From positions 4,836,001 to 4,900,000 of the forward strand of contig NZ_CP139559.1 of NCBI RefSeq assembly GCF_034263275.1: DNA of 64,000 bases, given 5' to 3'. Source of the stretch: Mucilaginibacter sp. cycad4 (GTDB lineage: Bacteria; Bacteroidota; Bacteroidia; Sphingobacteriales; Sphingobacteriaceae). Of the stretch, positions 9,701 through 15,905 are shown in pieces. Position 1 is the stretch's first letter; each line of letters opens with the position of its first letter. The position numbers and the translations under genes were made by a program. Below the pieces are notes generated by a model. It was given only the letters and a program-made list of their open reading frames with translations, searched no databases and had not been told where the DNA came from.

Positions 9701-10460
9701 CTATTTTATCCCAGTTGGCTGTTTTTGAATCATAGAAACCAAAGTTATAATCTACTGTGTCGCCCGGTAAACCATTCCACTCCCAGCGGCCGGCCGAATC
9801 GTTGTAATCCCAACCTGTTACTACCCCGTATGAGTGATTGGAAAGTAAAAGATTGGCAGCAGCGGCACTCATGGTGGCTTCGTCATTATTAAAATCATAT
9901 GACTGAAGCGTTGTTGCCCCAAATGACATGCCCTTGGCCGGTGCGTAAATACCTTTGGCTATCATGGTACCGGCCACATGCGATGAATGGTCATTTACCG
10001 GTTCGGTAGTTTTTAGGGTGATGGTTTTACCCGCAAATTCCTGGTGCGCTTTGTAAACCGCGCCGCCATCCCATATAGCCAGTTTGTTGGTTAAAAAATC
10101 TGATGATCCTGATAAGTTCAAACCTAATGAACCACCGGGCTGCAGAGTATTAGTACCTGTAGTGGCTGCCGCGGTAGTATTGTTATGCGTAATAAGATAT
10201 ACAGGGAAACCTAATTTATTAACCCCTTGCAGGGTAACGAGGTTCCCATTTTTAGTACGGCGGGATAATGTCCATCCATGTGTTGCAGCCAAAGAGAGTG
10301 CCCTGTTATGCGATGCTTTATAGCTGGTGAGTGATTGCTGCGAAATGTCGTTAAGCTGAAGCCTGTTCTTTTCGCTTATCAAAGGCTGTTGGGCCATAGC
10401 ACCGCCTGCTGCAAACAACAGCAAAAAGCCAAAAGAAATAATTGTGTAAAGTTTGATCAT
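6720..10460 (-). CDS. Large secreted S8 (subtilisin-like) serine protease with type IX sorting domain
   Basis: A 1246-residue secreted protease. Signal peptide at 1-23 (ends AMAQQ). The S8 catalytic domain follows a short propeptide: Asp131 in LAIWDGG, His158 in NDHSSHVAGT and the Ser in LSGTSMAAPNVTGS near residue 385; Asn of the oxyanion hole is in ESAGNERTS. Downstream are a jelly-roll/PPC-like region, a GEVED-type domain (WNANGVFEDNEL ... GETQDYRVQF, about 640-740), a CARDB-like module (VRLKNFGNAAINNIPVTVTI, about 760-840), further beta modules and a C-terminal type A T9SS sorting domain (VFPVPVSADLNVVF to GVYVLRVLLGQKVYSQKVIITR). It should cross the outer membrane through the type IX system encoded by gldKLMN and porW/sprE in this window. 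Its stop is 28 bp from the convergent barrel gene. Confidence 0.93.
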   Translation of the reverse strand: MIKLYTIISFGFLLLFAAGGAMAQQPLISEKNRLQLNDISQQSLTSYKASHNRALSLAATHGWTLSRRTKNGNLVTLQGVNKLGFPVYLITHNNTTAAATTGTNTLQPGGSLGLNLSGSSDFLTNKLAIWDGGAVYKAHQEFAGKTITLKTTEPVNDHSSHVAGTMIAKGIYAPAKGMSFGATTLQSYDFNNDEATMSAAAANLLLSNHSYGVVTGWDYNDSAGRWEWNGLPGDTVDYNFGFYDSKTANWDKIAYTAPYYLIVESAGNERTSNGPAVGETYYGYKSKTDQTFVNKGARPAGISNNDSYDIISTSGNAKNILTVGAVYPLLYGPKNRSDVAIAPFSSWGPTDDGRIKPDIVGDGVNVLSVGVDNTTSYATLSGTSMAAPNVTGSLYLLQEYYAKQNGGTFMRSATLKGLVCHTAFDAGNVGPDYIYGWGLLNMTEAAQAITNNGGKSIVSEKTLTQGQTQTYNVIASGNRLLAATISWTDPQGTATTEGVINSRTPKLVNDLDIRVSDGTTTFTPWVLDPNKPGFAATKGDNIRDNIEQVYIPNSVPGRAYTITVSHKGTLSSGSQAYSLIVTGVGGTTYCASALLSNADSRVDNLKLANIDNTPAAGCTSYSDYTNLTVQLEQAKTYPLGITLGTCGNNFNKAAKVFIDWNANGVFEDNELAATTGIINGTGTYNTNITVPGTVTAGAYSLMRIVLTETGDAATIKACGSYAKGETQDYRVQFLQTSIDAGVISIVSPGSSGSCSASTPVTVRLKNFGNAAINNIPVTVTITNANNVTTTYNEIYKASLPALAEDNFTFSQEFNAIAGASYTITATSKLAGDPVSSNNSVTANIVVNSPATIGDLSAYYCSTTNQYELFGTGDGTVLWYQNATDELPIAAGSEALTTQAPVNSTYYAGVNDFSGTIGPAAKSVFTAGGYNQFTPYITVNTKVPVLIKSARLYIGNSGKITFNVSNANGQIVSSTTINAVATRTTPLAGAQPDDPNDQGQVYDLNLSLPAAGDYQISVDFADQATIYRNNGGVTGYPFKIGNIFSITGNSATATNGDTTAYKGFYYYFYDMKVQSLGCASATRKAVTLSKPLITQTNNILNSNFTDGNQWLLNGTVISGATAATYNPVQSGKYQVQVTLANGCVAQSDNYVYAREGGAGNKNEIGLSVFPVPVSADLNVVFAAKEATTMKLSLVNALGEAVYQGGQQNIDQGNYSTILNVSRQTPGVYVLRVLLGQKVYSQKVIITR

Positions 10461-10569
10461 TGGTTTGAAAGATAGGCAATTTTAAGAAAAATCAACCTCA
10501 ACTAAAACAAAACAACCAATGCTTTACAATATTCGTAAACTTGACAATTAAAGAGTGAAATTTTAGCTG

Positions 10570-12219
10570 TCACGACAGGTATTTACCTACAATAGGCATC
10601 CTGCGGCCCATGCCAAATGCTTTTGGCGATACCCTTAAAATAGGTGGTGTTTGGTAACGCTTATGCTCGGCCGAATTAGTAAGCTTGATAACCCGGCGAA
10701 CGGTTGCCTCGTCATACCCCATCCTGATAATTTCGGCCGATGAGCAACGATTTTCGATATACTCGGCCAGGATCTTGTCAAGCACATCGTATTCGGGTAA
10801 TGAGTCGGTATCTTTTTGATCGGGTCTTAACTCGGCCGATGGCGGTTTAACGATGGAATTGATCGGTATGATCTCCTTATCGCGGTTAATGTATCGCGCA
10901 AGCTCAAAAACCTGGGTTTTGTAAACATCGCCAATAACAGAGAGACCGCCGCACATATCGCCATACAAAGTACCGTAACCTACGGCAGCTTCGCTTTTGT
11001 TGCTGGTGTTCAGCAAAATATATCCGAACTTATTGCACATTGCCATTAATAAAACAGCCCTGCTGCGCGATTGGATGTTTTCCTCCGCGATATTAAAAGG
11101 CAAGCCATCAAACTGCGGATTTAACGCTGTTTCAAACGCTTCGGTAATGCTTTTAATGGGCACTATTTCGTGCTTGCAACCAAGGTTATCGACCAAATCC
11201 TGCGCATCTTTCAATGAATGATCTGTTGAAAAGCGTGAAGGCAGCAACACAGCCATCACATTTTGCGGACCGAGGGCTTCAGCAGCCAAAGCACATACTA
11301 CGGCTGAATCAATGCCACCTGACAAGCCTAAAATTGCCTGCTTAAAGCCCGATTTATAAAAATAATCACGAATGCCCAGGATAATCCCCTGGTAAATCTG
11401 TTCGATATCGCCTGGGCGCTCGGTTTTTATTGTTGTGGGGTGATCAAAAGTTAATGTATTATCATCATTCAGAGTGTAGTAAGCCATGCTCTCCTCAAAA
11501 TAAGGCATTTCGTCAATCAGCTTGCCGGTATTATCAAATATCAGCGAACCTCCGTCAAATATCAATTCGGTTTGAGCTCCTACATGGTTAACATATAGCA
11601 AAGGCAGTTTATAACGACTGGCATTATCACTCAGGATCTCGATACGCTCCTCATCGTGGTTATAAGCAAATGGAGACGCAGCTATATTGATCATAATATG
11701 CGGGCCCTGATGAATGAGGGTATCCATTGGGCGGGTAATATACAGCGGGTTCTCGATGGTATTCCACAAATCTTCACAAATAGTAAGGGCTATACGCTTG
11801 CCTTTAAACTCGATACAGTTAAACTCGGTCGACGGCTCAAAATAGCGATACTCATCAAACACATCGTAATTAGGCAGCAGGGCCTTGTTTACTACGGCTT
11901 TCACCTCGCCATTTTCAATAAAATAAGCCGAGTTGCTCAGGTCCTTCCCTTCGGTTTTATGGTTAGGAGTTGGCAGGCCTATGATACAGGCTATACCCAC
12001 ACATACTTCGGCTATCTTTTTAGCTGCTTCATCGCACAAGCCTATAAATTCATCAAACTCCAAAAAATCACGTGAGGGATAACCGCAAACGCATAGCTCG
12101 GCAAATACCACCAGGTCGGCGCCATGATTTTTTGCCTTGATGATATGATCGATGATTTTATTAGTGTTCGATTCAAAATTACCTACGTGATAGTTAAGTT
12201 GTGCTAACGCGATTTTCAT
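10570..12219 (-). CDS. nadE: Glutamine-dependent NAD+ synthetase
   Basis: Cytosolic enzyme making NAD+ from nicotinic acid adenine dinucleotide, ATP and glutamine. Two domains: an N-terminal nitrilase-like glutaminase (MKIALAQLNYHVGNF at the start, Glu in VVFAELCVCGYP, Lys in VNKALLPNYDVFDEYRYF, Cys in IALTICEDLWN) and a C-terminal synthetase with the P-loop SGGIDSAVVCALAAEALG and the NKSEAAVGYGTLYGDMCGG segment. I start it at the ATG at 12219; the upstream extension to 12249 adds ten residues (RLKTKYTHT) encoded by the flanking palindromic DNA. Divergent from gldB, an arrangement reminiscent of the known nadE-gldB neighbourhood in gliding Bacteroidota. Confidence 0.96.
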   Translation of the reverse strand: MKIALAQLNYHVGNFESNTNKIIDHIIKAKNHGADLVVFAELCVCGYPSRDFLEFDEFIGLCDEAAKKIAEVCVGIACIIGLPTPNHKTEGKDLSNSAYFIENGEVKAVVNKALLPNYDVFDEYRYFEPSTEFNCIEFKGKRIALTICEDLWNTIENPLYITRPMDTLIHQGPHIMINIAASPFAYNHDEERIEILSDNASRYKLPLLYVNHVGAQTELIFDGGSLIFDNTGKLIDEMPYFEESMAYYTLNDDNTLTFDHPTTIKTERPGDIEQIYQGIILGIRDYFYKSGFKQAILGLSGGIDSAVVCALAAEALGPQNVMAVLLPSRFSTDHSLKDAQDLVDNLGCKHEIVPIKSITEAFETALNPQFDGLPFNIAEENIQSRSRAVLLMAMCNKFGYILLNTSNKSEAAVGYGTLYGDMCGGLSVIGDVYKTQVFELARYINRDKEIIPINSIVKPPSAELRPDQKDTDSLPEYDVLDKILAEYIENRCSSAEIIRMGYDEATVRRVIKLTNSAEHKRYQTPPILRVSPKAFGMGRRMPIVGKYLS

Positions 12220-12233
12220 AGTATGTGTATATT

Positions 12234-12310
12234 TAGTCTTAAGCCGCAAGTCTTTAGTCCAAAGTCAAAAAATGCGGCTTTCGACTTAGGGCTACCGACT
12301 ATTGACTTAA
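12234..12310. repeat. Intergenic word-palindrome (AAGTC/GACTT words)
   Basis: Words AGTC, AAGTC and AAAGTC repeat in the left arm and GACTT, CCGAC in the right arm, with GCCGCA/TGCGGC pairing in the centre. It lies between the divergent starts of nadE and gldB, and supplies the false N-terminal extension of nadE. Confidence 0.65.
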
Positions 12311-12339
12311 CAATAGTAGCAACATTATGCAAATAAAAT

Positions 12340-12347
12340 TACTTTTG
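12340..12347 (+). promoter_or_regulatory. Candidate Bacteroidota -7 box upstream of gldB
   Basis: TACTTTTG fits the TAnnTTTG consensus used by the Bacteroidota primary sigma factor and ends 14 bases before the gldB ATG, implying a very short leader. No convincing -33 TTTG was seen, so the assignment is tentative. Confidence 0.4.
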
Positions 12348-12361
12348 CCTAAAGGATAAAG

Positions 12362-13399
12362 ATGAACCCTACCCGGTATATAGCAAAGCAAATTTACTTA
12401 ATTTTTTCCATCGCCCTGATATTAAGCGGCTGTACCCGCAACAAAAAAATTGATGTAAGCAATATCAATGTTGATGTTAAAATTGAGCGGTTCGACCATG
12501 ACTTTGATGCCATGCGCAGCAAACCAATGGCTTTACAGGCTGCGTACCTGCAAAAACAGTATGGCAATTTTTATCCCGATTTTATTGAACGCATTTTACA
12601 GGTTGGCGGGACTAAGGATACCACCTATTTTAAAGCTTTACACCAGGTATTTGCCGGCAAAGCCTATAATGACCTGAAACACGATGCCGATGCTGCTTTT
12701 CCTAATATGGACCAGCAGAATGCCAGCCTTACGGAAGCATTTAAATACATTAAATATTATTACCCTCAAAAATCCCTGCCAAAGGTATATGCCTATATTT
12801 CGGGCTTCCAGGCACAAACTGCTATTGGTGATGGATATTTTGGCGTAGGGATAGATCTTTTCCTGGGTGCGGATTCGCGTTTTTACCCTTCACTTACCAA
12901 CACCTTTCCGCATTACATTTCCAGGTGGTTTACCCCCGATAATATTACACCACGGGTAGTTGAAGGTATGGCACGCGAGGATATGTTCCCGGAAGATGAC
13001 AATGACAAGGCACTTCTTAATAAAATGATCTATAACGGCAAGATCATGTATTTTATGGACAGGGTGCTGCCCGATATGGCTGATAGCACCAAGATCCGCT
13101 ATACTACAGAACAATTAAAATGGTGCAATGAATTTGAAGGTAAGATCTGGGGATACTTTTTAGAACAAAACCTGCTGTACGAAACCGACTACCAGAAAAT
13201 TCAGAAATACCTTACCGAAGCTCCTTTTACTCCCGGCCTTGGCGAAAAGAATGAATCGGCACCAAAGCTTGCCGTTTGGACAGGCTGGCAAATAGTAAGA
13301 AAATATATGGATAAGCACCCTGACGTTACGCTGCCTCAACTGATGGCCGATAAGGATGCCCAAAAGCTCCTGAATGACTCGGGATATCACCCCAAATAA
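12362..13399 (+). CDS. gldB: Gliding motility lipoprotein GldB
   Basis: Lipoprotein of 345 residues: signal ending in the lipobox LSGC (near residue 23). The family-typical opening VDVKIERFDHDFDAM follows, then FYPDFIERIL, the aromatic-rich middle (GYFGVGIDLFLGADSRFYP), PRVVEGMAREDMFPED and the C-terminal TPGLGEKNESAPKLAVWTGWQIVRKYM. Known for the family: GldB is required for gliding and associated with the type IX secretion/gliding apparatus in Flavobacterium johnsoniae; a biochemical activity is not established. It is divergent from nadE, followed by a terminator; no gldC was seen next to it. Confidence 0.9.
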   Translation: MNPTRYIAKQIYLIFSIALILSGCTRNKKIDVSNINVDVKIERFDHDFDAMRSKPMALQAAYLQKQYGNFYPDFIERILQVGGTKDTTYFKALHQVFAGKAYNDLKHDADAAFPNMDQQNASLTEAFKYIKYYYPQKSLPKVYAYISGFQAQTAIGDGYFGVGIDLFLGADSRFYPSLTNTFPHYISRWFTPDNITPRVVEGMAREDMFPEDDNDKALLNKMIYNGKIMYFMDRVLPDMADSTKIRYTTEQLKWCNEFEGKIWGYFLEQNLLYETDYQKIQKYLTEAPFTPGLGEKNESAPKLAVWTGWQIVRKYMDKHPDVTLPQLMADKDAQKLLNDSGYHPK

Positions 13400-13403
13400 A
13401 GGC

Positions 13404-13440
13404 ACAAAAAAAGCGTCTTCAAAATGAAGGCGCTTTTTTA
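13404..13440. terminator. Bidirectional intrinsic terminator between gldB and a small membrane protein gene
   Basis: AGCGTCTTC (13412-13420), loop AAAAT, GAAGGCGCT (13426-13434) with one G-T pair, flanked by A7 and T6 runs, so it can stop transcripts from both sides of this convergent pair. Confidence 0.85.
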
Positions 13441-13462
13441 TATCAATTTCCCTGTTGCGGGA

Positions 13463-13660
13463 TTACTTCATGATTGAGAAAACGCATTTCAAAGCAATCA
13501 GGATACCAATGATCATGATAACATTCGAGATAGAAGTGTACATGAAGCCTGAATTGGCATCGCCGGCAAAACGCAGGTAAACACCTACTATACCGATAAT
13601 AATAGCTACAGTTAATAATTTGTAGTGACCTTCTGCGTTAGCATTTTCCATTGATTCCAT
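13463..13660 (-). CDS. Small two-helix membrane protein
   Basis: 65 residues with two hydrophobic helices (LLTVAIIIGIVGVYLRFAG and ISNVIMIIGILIALKCVFSIM) joined by a short loop containing DANSGFMYTS. Such short double-helix proteins are common conserved hypotheticals in Sphingobacteriaceae. An alternative start is Met4. It is convergent with gldB and shares its terminator. No function can be assigned from the sequence. Confidence 0.7.
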   Translation of the reverse strand: MESMENANAEGHYKLLTVAIIIGIVGVYLRFAGDANSGFMYTSISNVIMIIGILIALKCVFSIMK

Positions 13661-13721
13661 GGTACCGATTTTTAATGTTTGCGCAAAAATAGAAATGTTT
13701 ACCGAAAAAGCGACAAAGTTT

Positions 13722-13838
13722 TTATGATTTTATGCCGCCGGCGAACCAAACCGGGTGTTTACGCTTGTAATAGCGGTACAGCATCCATAAAGCCATCAAC
13801 AAGGCAATGAATACCCAAGCATTAGCCAGGCCTAACAT
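13722..13838 (-). CDS. Possible 38-residue membrane peptide, upstream side abutted by a REP
   Basis: A minus-strand frame reading MLGLANAWVFIALLMALWML then a basic tail (YRYYKRKHPVWFAGGIKS, stop at 13722). One transmembrane helix followed by positive residues looks like a genuine small membrane protein. The REP at 13843 begins four bases upstream of the ATG, so the native leader or a longer N-terminus has been replaced by the RAYT element. It could be a complete tiny protein or the 3' remnant of a larger one. It was too short for ordinary ORF calling. Confidence 0.4.
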   Translation of the reverse strand: MLGLANAWVFIALLMALWMLYRYYKRKHPVWFAGGIKS

Positions 13839-13842
13839 CCAC

Positions 13843-13881
13843 ACTGGTCGAAGTTTAGCGCAGCGTAACTTCGTCCTAAAA
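13843..13881 (+). repeat. REP sequence, left inverted end of the RAYT element
   Basis: ACTGGTCGAAGTTTAGCG..GCGTAACTTCGTCCTAAA. It is itself an imperfect palindrome (CGAAGTT..AACTTCG) and is the reverse complement of 14499-14538. Confidence 0.85.
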
Positions 13882-13883
13882 CC

Positions 13884-13904
13884 GGTTAAGCTTTCAGCTT
13901 AACC
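13884..13904. repeat. Palindrome GGTTAAG-CTTTCAG-CTTAACC
   Basis: Perfect 7-bp stem overlapping the 3' end of the RAYT gene. The same core recurs at 14647-14665 in the deleted derivative, showing it belongs to the element. Confidence 0.75.
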
Positions 13905-14499
13905 AAATAACCGGCAATAAGCCACCCCGATCCAAATAGTAATCCTTAGCACTGCTATACAAATATTCAGGCGGATATTCAACTGCACCCGATTCAACCG
14001 GATTATTGTGCAGATAATCCAACCGTTGTATGAGCATTTGGTGCGTTGACAATTCCACGGGATGATTATTTTGCTGCCAAAATTGATATTGCTCATTGTT
14101 GGCATTACGTTTCCCGGCGCGCTCAAACATCCATAATAACCAATCGCGCCTACTCTCCTGAATGTTTTCTGCAATGGCTTTCAAAATTGTTTTGGATGTG
14201 TGCCTTTTCAAATCGCGTAAGATATCAGATAAATTACCTCTTTCTGTGCTAATAATCAAATGAACATGGCTCGACATGATACACCAGGCATATAATTCCA
14301 GTCCTTTATTTTCTATGCAATATTTAAGGCTATCAACTACGATGTCGCAGTAAATTCGTCGCACAAAAACGTCTATCCAGTTTACCGTGGCAAAGCTTAC
14401 AAAGTAAAGTTGATCATGTTCATAGAAAATGTATTTGTGGCCAATTGATACGAATATAGATTTAGGTAATTGGTTTCGCAAGCAGAATGCTTGCTTCAT
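13894..14499 (-). CDS. REP-associated tyrosine transposase (RAYT, Y1/IS200-like)
   Basis: 201-residue HUH-type single-strand DNA transposase domain (Transposase_17 family). Visible motifs: the metal-binding HxH in WCIMSSHVHLIIS (about 80-90), DILRDLKRHTSKTIL, the family block QFWQQNNHPVEL, DYLHNNPVESGAV and the terminal YLYSSAKDYYLDRGG. Known for RAYTs: they bind and move REP palindromes that flank them and are usually domesticated single-copy genes. Here the gene lies exactly between two inverted REPs; its start codon touches the right REP and a GCAAGCA-GAA-TGCTTGC hairpin lies inside its first codons. It is uninterrupted, so possibly active. I could not assign the catalytic Tyr with certainty. 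Confidence 0.88.
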   Translation of the reverse strand: MKQAFCLRNQLPKSIFVSIGHKYIFYEHDQLYFVSFATVNWIDVFVRRIYCDIVVDSLKYCIENKGLELYAWCIMSSHVHLIISTERGNLSDILRDLKRHTSKTILKAIAENIQESRRDWLLWMFERAGKRNANNEQYQFWQQNNHPVELSTHQMLIQRLDYLHNNPVESGAVEYPPEYLYSSAKDYYLDRGGLLPVIWLS

Positions 14500-14538
14500 T
14501 TTAGGACGAAGTTACGCTATCGCTAAACTTCGACCAGT
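14499..14538 (-). repeat. REP sequence, right inverted end of the RAYT element
   Basis: TTTTAGGACGAAGTTACGCTATCGCTAAACTTCGACCAGT read on the plus strand in two parts; reverse complement of the left REP with a GCGATAGC versus GCTGCGC difference in the loop. Confidence 0.85.
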
Positions 14539-14559
14539 GTCTAATAATCAAGGTTCAGA

Positions 14560-14636
14560 CAACAAAAAAGGCTCTCCTCCCGGAAAGCCTTTTCTATATA
14601 AAAGTATTTTAAACTTAGTTACCGCCTGAAAGGGCT
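14560..14636 (-). repeat. Direct repeat, copy 1: duplicated atpG 3' end plus terminator
   Basis: 77 bp matching 15829-15905 with only three substitutions. On the minus strand it encodes the last residues ALSGGN and stop of AtpG and then the GGAAAGCC..GGCTCTCC hairpin. No more of atpG precedes it; the sequence changes abruptly to the RAYT-derived element at 14636. Confidence 0.92.
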
Positions 14637-14808
14637 CCTAAACTGCGTTAAGCTTTCAGCTTAACTTTATAGGCGACAATAGAATTTAAACTAATCATCT
14701 AAAACCTAATGCAACAATATTTCGCAAGCAAAATGCTTACTACAGTTTAGGTCGAAGTTACGCTATCGCTAAACTTCAACCAGTAAATGAGCTAAACTTC
14801 GACCAGTT
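14636..14808 (-). mobile_element. Internally deleted RAYT derivative (REP-bearing, non-autonomous)
   Basis: Left end TCCTAAACTGCGTTAAGC.. matches TCCTAAAACCGGTTAAGC.. of the full element (13875 onward); right end GCAAGCAAAATGCTTACTAC..TTTAGG and the REP at 14744-14784 match 14478-14538. The transposase interior is missing. A second half REP (GCTAAACTTCGACCAGT) follows at 14792-14808. It looks like a MITE/BIME-type remnant made from the neighbouring RAYT element. Confidence 0.75.
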
Positions 14809-14973
14809 TTTGTGATTTTACCGTATGCTGTAGTTAGTTTGATTAATGGGCGAAAACGAAGGGTTAACCAGAATTAAACTGAGTGAGCTTGGTAAAGGCA
14901 GAATGATATAGTAAGCTGAAGCCATTGGGCATATTGATAATAGTCGTAACTTAGAGCAGACCCAACATTATCA

Positions 14974-15129
14974 ATGATCATAAAAAAGCACCCAAATTTC
15001 GCTATTAAAATTGATAAATTAATCTACGGCCTTTTCTATCCTGCGTTCTTTGGAAACATGATTTATGACTTAATACTTGCCAAAGCAGACGGGACGTTTT
15101 TAAAGGGCGAAGAGCATAATCTAGAGTAA
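14974..15129 (+). CDS. Small hypothetical ORF preceding the MltR/HEPN-like gene
   Basis: 51 codons from ATG at 14974: begins MIIKKHPNFAIKIDKLIYGLF, ends AKADGTFLKGEEHNLE. It ends 18 bp before the next start codon on the same strand and has no sequence I recognise. The bases between 14809 and 14973 hold no other coding signal. It could be a small partner of the next gene or a chance frame. Confidence 0.35.
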   Translation: MIIKKHPNFAIKIDKLIYGLFYPAFFGNMIYDLILAKADGTFLKGEEHNLE

Positions 15130-15147
15130 TTTCAAACAACCGCCACG

Positions 15148-15783
15148 ATGAATAAAGATGAACTTGAGAAGCTCACAAGAGAATTGCACGTTGAGAATCA
15201 AAAGCGATATGATAATTTCATTACCGAACTAAATGAAGAATCAGATAGAGGAGCTTCTATTTTTGCCGCCACCTTTTTTGAAGTTAAGCTTAAAGAGATT
15301 TTATCAGAATTACTAAGAAAGGACGAAGTAACTGATAATATGCTCGAAGGGGCAAATGGAGGTTTGAATACTTTTAGCGCACGAATAAATATATGTTACG
15401 TTCTTGGATATATCACAAAAGATGAAAAGCATGAATTGAATATGATTAAGAATATTCGAAACAAATTTGCCCATAATTTTCATTTTAAATTTTCATTTAT
15501 GGAGCCTAAAGTATCTGATATCTGTAAAAGCTTTAATGCGAAATTACCTCAAGGAAAGACATTACGAGATTTTACGTCACGAGAATTATTTGTAAATGCA
15601 GTGATCAATTTACATAGTCTTTTAATTGATAGGCATTACGAAGTAATGACTTTTTCATCACCTAACTTTAATATAGAAAAATATCTAAATGACCCTGATG
15701 CATACAAAAATGCTGGCAGAGATCAACAACTTTTAGAAGAATACAAAGAACAACTTAAACGCGAAGGTAAGTATCCTTATTAG
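15148..15783 (+). CDS. MltR-family / HEPN-like protein
   Basis: 211 residues. The middle matches the MltR (mannitol operon repressor) family pattern: SDRGASIFAATFFEVKLKEIL, then NTFSARINICYVLGYITKDEKHELNMIKNIRNKFAHNF. The last piece contains RNKFAH, an R-x4-H motif as in HEPN RNases, which share this all-helical fold. Known members are annotated as regulators, but DNA binding is poorly supported; an RNase/toxin-like role is equally possible. The C-terminus is charged (EEYKEQLKREGK). It is strikingly AT-rich against its surroundings, convergent with atpG, 100 bp from its stop, and lies inside a 1.2-kb insert flanked by duplicated atpG ends, so it is probably horizontally acquired cargo. Confidence 0.65.
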   Translation: MNKDELEKLTRELHVENQKRYDNFITELNEESDRGASIFAATFFEVKLKEILSELLRKDEVTDNMLEGANGGLNTFSARINICYVLGYITKDEKHELNMIKNIRNKFAHNFHFKFSFMEPKVSDICKSFNAKLPQGKTLRDFTSRELFVNAVINLHSLLIDRHYEVMTFSSPNFNIEKYLNDPDAYKNAGRDQQLLEEYKEQLKREGKYPY

Positions 15784-15828
15784 CCTAATTATAATCGTTA
15801 AGCGACCACAGACATTAATAAATCCCCC

Positions 15829-15905
15829 CAACAAAAAAGGCCCTCCTCCCGGAAAGCCTTTTCTATATAAAAGTATTTTAAACTTAATTGCCGCCTGAAA
15901 GGGCT
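15829..15905 (-). repeat. Direct repeat, copy 2: native atpG 3' end plus terminator
   Basis: Functional copy of the 77-bp repeat, covering the last AtpG codons, the stop at 15884 and the downstream terminator. See 14560-14636 for the displaced copy. Confidence 0.92.
15834..15862 (-). terminator. Intrinsic terminator of the ATP synthase operon
   Basis: On the minus strand, AAAGGCTTTCCGGGAGGAGGGCCTTTTTTG: stem AAAGGC..GCCTTT with a T run at the end, about 25 bp after the atpG stop. An almost identical copy lies at 14565-14594. Confidence 0.8.

Noticed and set aside
11656..12075. 139-codon antisense frame inside nadE
   Set aside because: Overlaps the conserved nitrilase domain; no domain of its own.
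14429..14629. 66-codon frame across the RAYT start and duplicated atpG tail
   Set aside because: Formed by the REP and terminator sequence; not a gene.
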